A stretch of 64,000 nt of DNA from Methylophaga thalassica MP (GCF_000214595.1 NZ_AFIG01000002.1:82860-146859); one strand, 5' to 3'; shown: positions 26,697 through 36,056, numbered from the stretch's first letter. The notes: a model not told the origin generated them from the letters alone. Numbers and translations: made by a program.

Positions 26697-28514
26697 ATGC
26701 AACGAATTCTACTTGTTGGAAAACCTAACTCAGGAAAAACACTTCTCTTTAATCAATTGACAGGACTGAAGCAAAAAGTTGCTAACTTTCCTGGAGTAAC
26801 TGTCGAGTTAAAAGCTGGGCGCCTGAATGAATATGAGTTAGTTGACTTTCCAGGTGCTTATTCACTGAATACACTTTCCCACGATGAAGCTCTAGCGGTG
26901 GAAAAACTTCGAGAGGCTATGACATCGACGGAAACTTCACTGATAGTTTGTAACCTTGATGCAACTCGTTTGGAGAGAAGTTTGGTTTTCGGTCTTCAGG
27001 TGCAGGGCCTGGCTCAGCAATACAAAAAGCCAATCCTTTTTGCACTAAATATGATTGACGAAATAGCACGCATGAGCCATCACATTGATTCTGAGTCTTT
27101 GTCTGAGGTGCTGGGTAGCCCAGTTATTCCAATTTCAGCAAAAACGAGACAGGGTATTGAAAATCTAAAAAAGACTATCAAGACTATAACTAAACTCCCA
27201 AATCTATATTTGCCCAAACATTCTGTTGGTGACGAAAAGTCTATACGTAAACTAGCCAGAAAGGTTGGGAATCAGTTCGGAATTCAGCCTGAAATATCAC
27301 TCAGAAATCAAAACGCTTTAGACCATTTTCTACTCCACAATTCAATTGGTGGCATCGTATTTATGGTAGTTATGTTCTTACTTTTTCAAAGTATATTTAC
27401 ATGGGCTGCACCTTTGATGGATGCTGTAGAAAATGGTATTACTTCTCTCGCATCATATATCTCGTCATATTTAGGCACGGGTCTAATTGCAGATTTCATT
27501 AATGATGCTGTATTCTCAGGGATCGGTTCATTTTTAGTTTTTGTGCCTCAGATAATGGTTCTTACATTTGTAATCGGTTTGTTGGAGGATTGTGGTTACC
27601 TTGCTAGGGCTGCGTTAATTTGTCATAGACCATTAAGTTATTTTGGATTATCAGGACGCACTTTTATACCATACTTGTCAGGACACGCTTGCGCTATACC
27701 AGCAATTATGGCAGCAAGAACTATTGAGTCACCACGCAAAAGGTTGATAACGATGCTGACAATCCCATTACTGTCTTGCTCAGCTAGGCTTCCTGTTTAT
27801 GCTCTTTTAGTAAGTGTGTTTATACCAGAGGTCCAGTATCTCAATGGAATTGTTAGCTTGCAGGGAATTACCTTTTTTTGTTTGTATTTATTTGGGATTA
27901 TGACTGCTTTATTGGTAAGTTTTATGCTCAGTCGATATACGAAAATTGGAAAAGATAATGTCGATATGCCTTTCATTCTTGAGTTGCCTGCTTACCGATT
28001 ACCTCACTGGAAACCCTTAATCAATCGTGTAATGAATAGCGGAAAACAATTTATCTACCGTGCAGGCCCTATTATTTTTCTTGTTTCTACTATCGTTTGG
28101 ATTCTTGGCTACTTCCCACTAGAGCCTGGAGGTCTTGAGAATTCATATCTAAGCAAAATAGGACATTTTATTGAGCCAGTATTCTCGCCTTTAGGACTTG
28201 ATTGGCGTTATGGTGTAGCCATAATTTCATCCTTTCTGGCAAGAGAGGTTTTTGTTGGTACTTTAGGTACACTGTTGGGTATGGATGGCGCTGATGGTGA
28301 TCTAGTTGGTTTAGCTGATAAAGTCCGAAGCGAAGGGATGGAAATTGGCACTGGAATTGGATTGTTATTGTTTTACGTTGTTGCACTGCAGTGTGTGGCA
28401 ACGGTTGCTATGTTAAGAGCCGAAACAGGAAGTGATAAAGTAACACTCTCAGTTGTTATTGGTTATGGAATATTTGCATATTTTCTAGCTCTTCTGGCCC
28501 ATATATTAATCTAA
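26697..28514 (+). CDS. feoB: Ferrous iron transporter FeoB (short form)
   Basis: 605 residues. The N-terminal G domain has GKPNSGKT (G1), VDFPGAYSL (G3) and ALNMID (G4); the membrane part has two Gate-type blocks, with ILVFVPQIMVL-like and FSPLGLDWRYGVAI segments and the CALQCVAT-like C-terminal helix. Common FeoB proteins have about 770 residues; the helical domain and the C-terminal tail are short here, as in the compact FeoB subgroup that usually partners with a separate FeoA and lacks FeoC. It takes up Fe(II). Confidence 0.9.
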   Translation: MQRILLVGKPNSGKTLLFNQLTGLKQKVANFPGVTVELKAGRLNEYELVDFPGAYSLNTLSHDEALAVEKLREAMTSTETSLIVCNLDATRLERSLVFGLQVQGLAQQYKKPILFALNMIDEIARMSHHIDSESLSEVLGSPVIPISAKTRQGIENLKKTIKTITKLPNLYLPKHSVGDEKSIRKLARKVGNQFGIQPEISLRNQNALDHFLLHNSIGGIVFMVVMFLLFQSIFTWAAPLMDAVENGITSLASYISSYLGTGLIADFINDAVFSGIGSFLVFVPQIMVLTFVIGLLEDCGYLARAALICHRPLSYFGLSGRTFIPYLSGHACAIPAIMAARTIESPRKRLITMLTIPLLSCSARLPVYALLVSVFIPEVQYLNGIVSLQGITFFCLYLFGIMTALLVSFMLSRYTKIGKDNVDMPFILELPAYRLPHWKPLINRVMNSGKQFIYRAGPIIFLVSTIVWILGYFPLEPGGLENSYLSKIGHFIEPVFSPLGLDWRYGVAIISSFLAREVFVGTLGTLLGMDGADGDLVGLADKVRSEGMEIGTGIGLLLFYVVALQCVATVAMLRAETGSDKVTLSVVIGYGIFAYFLALLAHILI

Positions 28515-29029
28515 TGATATTAGTGCCCCAACTGCTTTGTATACTAAAACAAAGAACTGTGTGGAAACAGCATCTACTTTTGCAAGTACTTAACAATATA
28601 AATGCATTCATTAGTAACTAAGAAAGTCAATTTGCCAAAGTTTTTTCATTAGTAAATATAAAAACTAATCAAGTGTTTCAATTAATATTGTACGGTACTG
28701 ACTAAAAAGCTTAGGTTGGAGATTTATATAATAAAGTCGACTTCTTGACATCCAAAATCCACTCATACAAAATGAATTACATTCTTGTCAGTGATTAATT
28801 TTGCTGACTGAATCGCTAGCAGAACGAACTTTCTGCTCTCAAATAGATATATCTACGGATGTATCAATACTCCTCAAAGTATTTCACATAAAGAGTCTGT
28901 CTTCTAAGGAGGGCAGACATATTTAATTATATTTCCATTCAAATTAGCTATAACGGCCTTATCGCAAAGTCTGCATATATGTTGATTTTGCAATAAGGTT
29001 TTCTTAGCAATAACAATATTGCTTTTGAA
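28515..29029. other. Non-coding AT-rich region after feoB
   Basis: About 515 bases with no credible gene. A CTTTGT...ACAAAG hairpin lies about 20 bases after feoB without a T-run. A larger inverted repeat at 28957-28998 and a small one with GCAATA-ACAA-TATTGC followed by TTTT (about 29008-29027) lie near the right end. The next island starts with a structured leader. Confidence 0.55.
28957..28998. repeat. Inverted repeat, 12-base arms
   Basis: CCTTATCGCAAA and TTTGCAATAAGG pair with one mismatch across an 18-base AT-rich loop. It is followed by TTTTCTT, so it may end transcripts from the left; otherwise it may be an operator of the downstream backbone gene. Confidence 0.5.
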
Positions 29030-29163
29030 GTGAACGTCGGCACTATCCGACACTCAATACTTGTGATCTAATCCGATCACAACAACACCCTCGGGGTCAG
29101 ATGAACATCGGCCCTGGGCGGATAATGTCATTTGGCCCCTTTTTGTAAAAAAAGGAGCGTCAA
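29030..29163 (+). promoter_or_regulatory. Structured 5' leader of the 29164 gene
   Basis: Hairpin TTGTGATC-TAATCC-GATCACAA has a perfect 8-base-pair stem. ACCC-TCG-GGGT follows, and GGGG of this hairpin can instead pair with CCCC at about 29136, which is followed by TTTTT like a terminator. The same CCTTTTT also pairs with AAAAAGG of the ribosome binding site just before the ATG. These mutually exclusive pairings look like attenuation or translation control. Confidence 0.55.
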
Positions 29164-29970
29164 ATGAGCAATCAAAACGATATTTCCACTTTAGCGAAGG
29201 ACGCTTGGACATTCGATCTTCCAAGCAATGAACCTTGCCGTCTATTTCTGACAGAAAAGAACGGTATGCCTGAACAAGTTTGGTTTATGACCAATGAAGG
29301 CAAAGCAACAGATGACCTGGCGCTTTTTGCAAAGATATTAACACTCGATCTTCAGCAAGAGATGCCAGATAAAGTACAGGAAAAACTGAATAAATTAGCA
29401 AATGTCACAGGCAAAGCATTCAGTATGGCTTTTCCTCCTACGGGAGAAAAGCAGGTGATGAAAGGACAAGTAAGTGCCATTGCAAAACTACTCCAGCATC
29501 GAAGTAGTTTTCCTATGACGGATACTCCTATGCAGCGTGAGCAGCATACCGGAGATATCTGGGATGTGGATGTATTAGATCCATATACACAAAAAACTTT
29601 CACCATCAAGATTTCAGAGCCCGTTATTGATGGACGTAAACGACCCAGTTCTATCTGGTTAGAAGGTCATAACCCAGAAATTCTGGATGGTTTATGTGCA
29701 TTATTTTCAGCTGATATGTTGAGTTCAGACTTATCTCGCATAGCGATAAAGCTGAAAACTGTGCTTGAACCAATCACATCAATGTCTGGTACTGAGTATC
29801 GGTTACATAACTTTAGCTCTTATATTGCCTACTTGTTGTTAGGTCGATATGAAAAGCACTTCTATATGGACAAGGAAATAAATATTCTGTCATATCGAAA
29901 TGTAGTATCTATGGATACTAAGAAATCAACTAACGGACGTTTCTTTTCACACGAACTGGAGGTTGGTTAA
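29164..29970 (+). CDS. Unknown backbone protein, possibly TSCPD-like start
   Basis: 268 residues, cytoplasmic. The first 110 residues (PCRLFLTEKNGMPEQVWFMTNEGKATDDLALFAKILTLDL, then KVQEKLNKLANV, then QVSAIAKLLQHR) recall the TSCPD domain, a module seen near ribonucleotide reductases, but the TSCPD cysteines are missing and the match is weak. The rest has no known motif. The structured leader and own terminator (29978) suggest a single-gene unit. It precedes ssb in what appears to be the replication and recombination part of the backbone. Confidence 0.6.
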   Translation: MSNQNDISTLAKDAWTFDLPSNEPCRLFLTEKNGMPEQVWFMTNEGKATDDLALFAKILTLDLQQEMPDKVQEKLNKLANVTGKAFSMAFPPTGEKQVMKGQVSAIAKLLQHRSSFPMTDTPMQREQHTGDIWDVDVLDPYTQKTFTIKISEPVIDGRKRPSSIWLEGHNPEILDGLCALFSADMLSSDLSRIAIKLKTVLEPITSMSGTEYRLHNFSSYIAYLLLGRYEKHFYMDKEINILSYRNVVSMDTKKSTNGRFFSHELEVG

Positions 29971-29977
29971 ACGTTTT

Positions 29978-30009
29978 AAAGAGTTGCCTTAACGGTGACT
30001 CTTTTTTTA
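29978..30009 (+). terminator. Intrinsic terminator after the 29164 gene
   Basis: AAAGAGTTGCC and GGTGACTCTTT pair around a TTAAC loop and run into T7. It ends the 29164 transcript before the ssb leader. Confidence 0.75.
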
Positions 30010-30050
30010 GCTACATTGACAAACAGTTCAACCAAAAAAAGGGTTTCTGC

Positions 30051-30188
30051 GCTGAATACTTGATATTCAGTCTGAAACGTTCAGCAGTAGCGTTTATTAC
30101 TGCTCTCATCAGTATTTGACCAAGGTTAAATACCAATTTCAGGTTCTACCCTCAACGAGAGTGTAGAAAACCCTTTTAGGAGAAAATT
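30051..30188 (+). promoter_or_regulatory. Structured 5' leader of ssb
   Basis: Four hairpins in a row: CTGAATA-CTTGA-TATTCAG (30052-30070), CTGAA-ACG-TTCAG, GCAGTA-N8-TACTGC (30084-30103) and a longer one with GGTT.CTAC paired to GTAG.AACC (30142-30172). Then TTTTAGGAGAAAATT leads to the ssb ATG. So much structure in 120 bases is not expected by chance in AT-rich DNA. Confidence 0.55.
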
Positions 30189-30626
30189 ATGTCAGTTAAT
30201 AAAGTTATTTTGGTTGGTCGTTTGGGTGCTGATCCTGAATCCCGTGCCTTTCCTCAAGGCGGTAGCATTTGTACATTGAGAATCGCTACCAGTGAGTCGT
30301 GGAAAGACCGGCAAACAAACGAAAGACAAGAAAGGACTGAATGGCATCGGGTAATACTGCGTAATAAGTTAGGTGAAATTGCACAGGAGTATCTAAAAAA
30401 AGGTTCGCAAGTCTATATCGAAGGTAAATTGCAAACTAGGAAATGGCAAAACCAGCAAGGTCAAGATCAATACACAACAGAGATTGTTGGTAATGAAATG
30501 ACCATGTTAGACAGCAGATCAAGTGCAAACAATCCAGCAGGAGATATGCAGCAGCCATCATCTAACATGCCTGACGATATGGATTACTATTCCGGTGATT
30601 ATGATAGTTATGGACAAGACAACTAA
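30189..30626 (+). CDS. ssb: Single-stranded DNA-binding protein without the usual acidic tip
   Basis: 145 residues. The OB fold is clear: [54 protein letters not shown] and [14 protein letters not shown]. The C-terminal tail is Asn/Pro/Asp/Tyr-rich but ends DSYGQDN, whereas bacterial SSBs end in an acidic tip with DIPF that binds repair and replication proteins. Plasmid SSBs normally keep this tip. The gene therefore probably coats DNA without recruiting the host partners in the usual way. It is 18 bases before a putative annealing protein. Confidence 0.93.
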   Translation: MSVNKVILVGRLGADPESRAFPQGGSICTLRIATSESWKDRQTNERQERTEWHRVILRNKLGEIAQEYLKKGSQVYIEGKLQTRKWQNQQGQDQYTTEIVGNEMTMLDSRSSANNPAGDMQQPSSNMPDDMDYYSGDYDSYGQDN

Positions 30627-30644
30627 AATAGAAGGAGATGCATA

Positions 30645-31439
30645 ATGGCTGCAACTAATTCAAAAGTTGTTCAAATCCAAAACCTCAACGGTGAAACGAA
30701 TCGATATGTGAAAGTCTCTGCCCGTATACCTGATTTTTTAAAGGTATATGGCCCAGATAAAGGCTATCGCGTACTGTCTCAAGCAACCGATTACCTGGAT
30801 TTTGCACAAGGCCGAAAGGAATTGTGTGTAGCACTTGCAGCACAAGGGAAGCTACCAGAACAGCACATCAAAGAGTTCATGGAAGAGCGTAGAGTTGTCT
30901 TTAAGTCGCAATTAGTGGACAAAGAAGGCAATGTAGTCGCGGAAAGTTCTGCAATCAAAGCAGTTTGGTATCTTAAAGATTATGAAACTGGGGAGACAGC
31001 AGCATTTCAGCGATTATTGGCTCGATTGGGTTTTGGTGGGGAAATCTTCGATTCTGATGAAGATAACGACATGCAAGCCCAAGGTCTTTCTTTTGATAAT
31101 GCAAGTGTTGATAAACCAAGTCCAAGTCAGTCTGTAGTGATGAAGCCTGTAGAATTGGAAACATCTGATACTAAGGCTCAAACTTCAGCGGCTAGTGTGA
31201 CAAAGACCGCCAGCTCCACAGAGCAGACGGGTTCGGTCAGCAAACCTGCACAGTTGCAGGTGGTAGATGCAAGTAAAAGTCGTGGCGTGAAAGCTGATCC
31301 TAATACGATACAGCCGGCACAACTTAGACAACTTGAATCATTGGCCAGGGTGAAGAGAGTAGAGTGTCCAAAAGTGAGTACTCCAGAAGAGTTTCGCAAG
31401 GCACTTTTAGAACTTAAAAATTTACCTTTACCCACATGA
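30645..31439 (+). CDS. Putative single-strand annealing-type recombination protein
   Basis: 264 residues. Residues about 20-130 (VSARIPDFLKVYGPDKGYRVL, then VVFKSQLVDKEGNVVAESSAI, then ETGETAAFQRLLARLGFGG) follow the layout of small Rad52/ERF-like annealing proteins of phages, in which a beta sheet with DxxGxVVAE precedes an ETAAxxRALAxLGFG helix. A Ser/Thr-rich linker (about 150-215) leads to a small C-terminal helical domain. It sits directly behind ssb, a common neighbour. The assignment rests on pattern only and on context. Confidence 0.5.
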   Translation: MAATNSKVVQIQNLNGETNRYVKVSARIPDFLKVYGPDKGYRVLSQATDYLDFAQGRKELCVALAAQGKLPEQHIKEFMEERRVVFKSQLVDKEGNVVAESSAIKAVWYLKDYETGETAAFQRLLARLGFGGEIFDSDEDNDMQAQGLSFDNASVDKPSPSQSVVMKPVELETSDTKAQTSAASVTKTASSTEQTGSVSKPAQLQVVDASKSRGVKADPNTIQPAQLRQLESLARVKRVECPKVSTPEEFRKALLELKNLPLPT

Positions 31440-31443
31440 AAGC

Positions 31444-31475
31444 AAAAAACCTCTACCGATTATTATCGGTGGAGG
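31444..31475. terminator. Bidirectional terminator between convergent units
   Basis: CCTCTACCGAT-TATT-ATCGGTGGAGG lies between the end of the ssb operon and the end of the metal island. On the minus strand the stem runs into TTTTTT, a good terminator for the metal operon; on the plus strand only ATTTC follows. Confidence 0.75.
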
Positions 31476-31555
31476 GATTTCGACATATATTTTAGGCTGT
31501 TTTCTCACATTTTTGTATGAACTATCTTCGTGAATTAGATTGCACAATAACCACT

Positions 31556-31807
31556 CTAGAAGTTACAACTATCGTTGATTTCACAAAGCTCCCCTGCGTC
31601 AGTGAGCATCAAGTAGGTTGTGTCAGGTAAAGCATAGTTTATTGCTTCTAAAACAGCATACCCATCTGAACGACCAATGAGCTTAATATCTTGAATTTCA
31701 ACTTTCGCCCAGCTTGAATGTAACTTCCCGACCGATATTTCATTCTCAGTTGCGGCTAGCTCTCTAAGTATTTCCAGGGCACAGTTGACGATGAATTTAT
31801 CACTCAT
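31556..31807 (-). CDS. Small unknown protein at the end of the metal operon
   Basis: 83 residues, acidic, cytoplasmic, with mixed helices and strands (ILRELAATENEISVGKL, DIKLIGRSDGYAVLEAINYAL, YLMLTDAGELCEI). It looks like a small winged or adaptor domain, but I cannot name it. It starts 48 bases after the HupE-like gene and ends before the terminator at 31444. A weak GAGAG site precedes the ATG. Confidence 0.5.
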   Translation of the reverse strand: MSDKFIVNCALEILRELAATENEISVGKLHSSWAKVEIQDIKLIGRSDGYAVLEAINYALPDTTYLMLTDAGELCEINDSCNF

Positions 31808-31855
31808 ACTTTTTTATCTCTCAAACACAAGTGAACTCTATGATTTCTATTAATA

Positions 31856-32905
31856 TCAGTGACTGTGGTAATCACCAAGACCATGACGATGAGCACTTTC
31901 ATCATAGGTCTCTTGTTCCATGATAGGTTCTGGCTCTTGTTCTGAAATGACCTCACTGTCTATGTGATAATTTTCTCCATCATGGGTATGAAGCCTTTCG
32001 TCATAAGAGTTATCAACTGAGACTGCAGGTACCTCTTCCTCAGCATTGTTATCCACATGGCTGTGATAATTACTACCGTCATGTGAGTGTTCAAAATCTT
32101 TCGAAGAGGCGTCACCGGTGAGTGCGCTGTTAGATAAAACCTCCGAAGAACTGGAAGCACTTTTCTTAATAGCTAAGGCCATATCTTGGTGTGTATGGAA
32201 GTGATCGTCTTTATTCATTGGGAAGTCATCTGTGTATTTTGTGTGCGCGTATCCATGAAGTTGGAACGCCAACAAAAACAGACCAGCCACCATTAGACTG
32301 ACATTAGAGGTGACTGCAAACTTAGTGAAGCTTTCACGCTTACGCCATACAGTGAGTAGAGCCAGCATTACAGCAAGTGCAACGATTTGACCTAACTCAA
32401 CGCCGACATTGAATGCCAGGATTTTTGCTACTAAACCTTCTGTACCCAAAGGCAATTCTTGGAGGCGTGTAGACAGGCCAAAACCATGGATCAAACCGAA
32501 ACCAAAGACCATCCAAATTAAGCTAGGTGGATTTGTATTTAGATAGCGTTTGAAGCCATTTAGGTTGTCAAAGGCCTTGTAACAGACTGTTAACGCAATG
32601 ACAGCATCAATCAAAAAGTAATTAATTTTGATGCCTAGCAGTGTGGCAAATATCAAGGTGATCGAATGGCCAACAGTAAATGCCGTGATGAATTTAACGA
32701 TACTGCTGAACTTGGTTAGAAAGAACATGACACCAAATAAAAACAGCAGGTGGTCATACCCTGTAAGCATATGGGTTGCCCCTAAGCTTATGTACTCCAT
32801 GAAGTTAGCATTGAGCATGCGAGCCTGATCTTCAGGTGACATACCGTGACCAAAAGCTAACGGACTAATCAAAATTAGACCTAGCACTAACAACAATTTA
32901 AACAT
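31856..32905 (-). CDS. HupE/UreJ-family transporter with His-rich tail
   Basis: About 349 residues. A signal peptide (MFKLLLVLGLILISPLAFGHG) is followed by a periplasmic loop and seven or so helices with the HupE/UreJ signature residues GYDHLLFLFG, FTVGHSIT and GFGLIHGFGLS, whose His and Asp bind nickel or cobalt in the family. After the last helix comes a tail of about 130 residues rich in His and acidic residues with repeats like HDGENYH and HSHDGSNYHSH. This tail is unusual for HupE and probably binds metal. It is 28 bases after czcA. The start at 32905 has AAGGA; the longer frame lacks a signal peptide. Confidence 0.85.
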   Translation of the reverse strand: MFKLLLVLGLILISPLAFGHGMSPEDQARMLNANFMEYISLGATHMLTGYDHLLFLFGVMFFLTKFSSIVKFITAFTVGHSITLIFATLLGIKINYFLIDAVIALTVCYKAFDNLNGFKRYLNTNPPSLIWMVFGFGLIHGFGLSTRLQELPLGTEGLVAKILAFNVGVELGQIVALAVMLALLTVWRKRESFTKFAVTSNVSLMVAGLFLLAFQLHGYAHTKYTDDFPMNKDDHFHTHQDMALAIKKSASSSSEVLSNSALTGDASSKDFEHSHDGSNYHSHVDNNAEEEVPAVSVDNSYDERLHTHDGENYHIDSEVISEQEPEPIMEQETYDESAHRHGLGDYHSH

Positions 32906-32933
32906 GATTGCTTTTTCCTTTAATCCTTTGAGT

Positions 32934-35900
32934 TTATGTAGTTTTTTTGTTTGTTCTTTGCACGGTCCGGTATAGCGCCGGAAGTACAAACAAAGTCAAT
33001 AACGTGGATGAAATAACACCTCCAATAACAACAGTTGCTAATGGTCTTTGAACCTCTGAACCGATACCTGTATTGAGTGCCATAGGTACAAAGCCCAGAG
33101 ATGCGACAAATGCTGTAGTAATGACAGGTCGTAAACGAGTCATTGCCCCTTTGACGATCGCTTCGGTCACTTCAAGTCCGTCTTTAAGCAGTTCCCGGAT
33201 GAACGACACCATGACTAGGCCATTCAGAATGGCTATGCCTGAAAGTGCAATGAAGCCAACCGCAGCGGAAATAGAAAATGGAATATCCCTTATGACCAAT
33301 GCCAGTACGCCACCAGTCAGAGCTAGTGGTACACCAGTGAATATCACCATGGCATCTTTAAAGGAGCGAAGCGCCAACAGAAGTAAGCCAACAATCATCA
33401 ATAACGTTGCAGGCACAACTACCATCAAACGTTGGGAGGCTGACTGAAGGCTTTGATATGTGCCGCCATACTCCACCCAATAACCAGCTGGAATATCAAC
33501 TCGTTCATTGACGGTGCTCTTAACATCTTCCACGAAAGATCCTAAGTCACGACCCCGAACGTTAGCTGTGACGACAACTCGTCGTTTGCCATTTTCACGG
33601 TTAACCTGATTCAAACCATCGGTGTAGCTAAAGTCGACAAGCTCCATTAAAGGGACATACCGTTGATTTGTAACTTGGATAGGTAAGGAACCCAGAGTAT
33701 CGAGATCCGTACGACGATCTTCAGGCAGCCTAACCGTAATATCAAAACTACGATCCCCTTCATAAAAGAGTCCTGATACCTGCCCACCAATCGCGATGGC
33801 GAGTTGGTCTTGAAGCATGTCCAGGCTGACTCCGTAACGAGACATCACGTCGAATCTAGGCTCGATAGTGAGAAAAGGTAGACCTTTCGTTTGCTCTACT
33901 TGCACGTCAACGATACCGTTGACGTCAGAAATAGCCTCCTCGATGTTACTGCCTACTTCGGCCAGTAAATCCAAGTCATCACCAAATACTTTTATCGCTA
34001 ACTCAGCACGTACACCCGACAAAAGTTCATTGAATCTCATTTGAATTGGCTGAAGAAACTCATACCGATTACCTGGAATGTCACTAACTAACGCCTCTAG
34101 ATCAGCAACAACTTCACTCTTTAATTTATCCGGGTTAGGCCACTCAGAGCGTGGTTTAAGGATGATGAAGTTATCTGCAACACTAGGTGGAACAGCGTCT
34201 GTCGCAACATCAGCAGTACCAATTTTTGCAAATACCCTCTGTACTTCAGGCAATTCCTTAATTTTGCTTTCCAAGATTTGTTGGAACTCAATTGACTGAG
34301 AGAGTGATGTACCAGGAATGCGTAGTGCATGCATCGCAATGTCACCTTCATCAAGGTTAGGAACAAATTCACTTCCCAATTTGGTCGCATACCAGCCTGA
34401 TAAAGCGACAAGTGATGCAGCAAGCAAGAGCACCAGCCACCTAACTTTTATTGCCTTGATCAGTAACCACTGATAACCACTTTGTAGAACATTGAAAGTT
34501 TTGCTTTCTTTCTCGACTAGTGGCTTTTTGAAAAGAAAAGCAATTGCAGCTGGTACGAATGTAACGGACAAGATCATTGCCGAAACCAAAGCGATGACAA
34601 CGGTTATCGCCATAGGGTGGAACATTTTTCCTTCCACTCCTGTAAGAGAGAAAATCGGAAGGTAGACAGCCGTGATGATAAAGACACCAAACATTGCTGG
34701 CCTGATGACTTCGCGAGTGGCGCTATAGACCACGTCCAATCGTTCAGATAATGAGAGTGTTTTACCTTGCTTAGCTTCGATGCCTAAACGACGTAAACAG
34801 TTTTCAACGATGATGATGGCGCCATCAACAAGAAGACCAAAATCTAGCGCGCCCAAACTCATGAGGTTCGCGCTGACTCGGGTTTGTACCATGCCCGATA
34901 TTGTCATTAGCATTGCGAGAGGGATTACCGCTGCAGTTAATAACGCAGCACGAACATTGCCGAGTAAGAAGAACAGAATGACAATGACCAGTAATGCGCC
35001 TTCCAGCAGATTGGTTTGCACAGTCCTGAGTGTTTTATCAACGAGTTTGGTGCGATCATAAACAGCCTTTGCCACTATTCCTTCTGGCAAACTCGCATTG
35101 ATGGCCTCTAGTTTTTCTGCCACACCTTTCGCTACTGTTCGGCTATTCTCTCCGACAAGCATGAAGACAGTACTCATTACGACTTCACGACCGTCCTGAG
35201 TGGCAGCACCCGATCTAAGCTCAATACCTTCTTGGACGTCTGCAAGGTCTTTTACACGTACAGGCATTTTCTTAGAGGACTTCACTAAGATATTGCCAAT
35301 TTCTTGAAGACTACTTGCCTGACCAGGAACACGTAATAAAAGCTGTGCACCTTTCTTCTCAACAAAACCTACACCACGGTTTTGATTTCTGTTGGAGATC
35401 GCCTCAATAAGCTCTTGCTGTGAAACTTCATGGAAAAGTAGCTTTTCCGGTTTAATGGCTATCAATACTTCACGTTTAAAACCACCTATTGGGTTGACTT
35501 CGACGACTCCCGGGACCCTCAGAAGCTGTGGTCTAATTATCCAGTCGTGAGCAGTCCGCAGGTCTGTAGGAGTGATTGCGCTTCCATCTTTTTTTGTTGC
35601 GCCAGGCCTTGCATCAACGGTGAACATAAATATTTCACCGAGACCAGTAGCAATGGGACCTAGCTCCGGGTTTAATGAGGCCTGAAGTTTGGTCCTCACA
35701 TTTGTGAGGCGCTCATTGACCAGTTGTCTGGCGAAGTAGACGTCAGTGTCATCACTAAAGATGATTGTGACTTGAGATAGTCCGTAGCGAGACACTGAGC
35801 GGGTGTATTCAAGGTTAGGTAACCCCGCCATAGCAGTCTCAATAGGAAATGTAACTCGCTGCTCAACTTCTAAAGGCGTGTAGCCAGGTGCTTCAGTGTT

Positions 35901-36047
35901 GATAACTACCTGAACATTGGTAATGTCTGGTACAGCATCAATAGGTAAACGGTTGAAGTTCCAGATCCCAAGCATGCTGACAAATAACACTAATGCCATG
36001 ATCACTGAACGGCCATTCAGAGACGCTCTTAATATGGTATCTAACAT
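32934..36047 (-). CDS. czcA: CzcA/CusA-family heavy-metal RND pump
   Basis: 1037 residues, the usual length of heavy-metal efflux RND proteins, with twelve helices and two large periplasmic loops. The helix 4 signature DFGLLVDGAIIIVEN matches the HME group that exports divalent ions such as Co, Zn, Cd and Ni rather than Cu/Ag. The N-terminus PDITNVQVVINTEAPGYTP and the end RLRPVITTAFVASLGFVPMAL are typical. Last of the three pump genes, with the adaptor upstream and the HupE-like gene downstream. A His-tail HupE, a His-tail MFS and this pump together suggest nickel or cobalt. Confidence 0.93.
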   Translation of the reverse strand: MLDTILRASLNGRSVIMALVLFVSMLGIWNFNRLPIDAVPDITNVQVVINTEAPGYTPLEVEQRVTFPIETAMAGLPNLEYTRSVSRYGLSQVTIIFSDDTDVYFARQLVNERLTNVRTKLQASLNPELGPIATGLGEIFMFTVDARPGATKKDGSAITPTDLRTAHDWIIRPQLLRVPGVVEVNPIGGFKREVLIAIKPEKLLFHEVSQQELIEAISNRNQNRGVGFVEKKGAQLLLRVPGQASSLQEIGNILVKSSKKMPVRVKDLADVQEGIELRSGAATQDGREVVMSTVFMLVGENSRTVAKGVAEKLEAINASLPEGIVAKAVYDRTKLVDKTLRTVQTNLLEGALLVIVILFFLLGNVRAALLTAAVIPLAMLMTISGMVQTRVSANLMSLGALDFGLLVDGAIIIVENCLRRLGIEAKQGKTLSLSERLDVVYSATREVIRPAMFGVFIITAVYLPIFSLTGVEGKMFHPMAITVVIALVSAMILSVTFVPAAIAFLFKKPLVEKESKTFNVLQSGYQWLLIKAIKVRWLVLLLAASLVALSGWYATKLGSEFVPNLDEGDIAMHALRIPGTSLSQSIEFQQILESKIKELPEVQRVFAKIGTADVATDAVPPSVADNFIILKPRSEWPNPDKLKSEVVADLEALVSDIPGNRYEFLQPIQMRFNELLSGVRAELAIKVFGDDLDLLAEVGSNIEEAISDVNGIVDVQVEQTKGLPFLTIEPRFDVMSRYGVSLDMLQDQLAIAIGGQVSGLFYEGDRSFDITVRLPEDRRTDLDTLGSLPIQVTNQRYVPLMELVDFSYTDGLNQVNRENGKRRVVVTANVRGRDLGSFVEDVKSTVNERVDIPAGYWVEYGGTYQSLQSASQRLMVVVPATLLMIVGLLLLALRSFKDAMVIFTGVPLALTGGVLALVIRDIPFSISAAVGFIALSGIAILNGLVMVSFIRELLKDGLEVTEAIVKGAMTRLRPVITTAFVASLGFVPMALNTGIGSEVQRPLATVVIGGVISSTLLTLFVLPALYRTVQRTNKKTT

Positions 36048-36056
36048 AGTTTCCTC

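Noticed and set aside
31558-31570. GTTACAAC word like the E. coli Ter core
   Set aside because: It lies inside the last codons of a small gene and lacks the rest of the Ter consensus.
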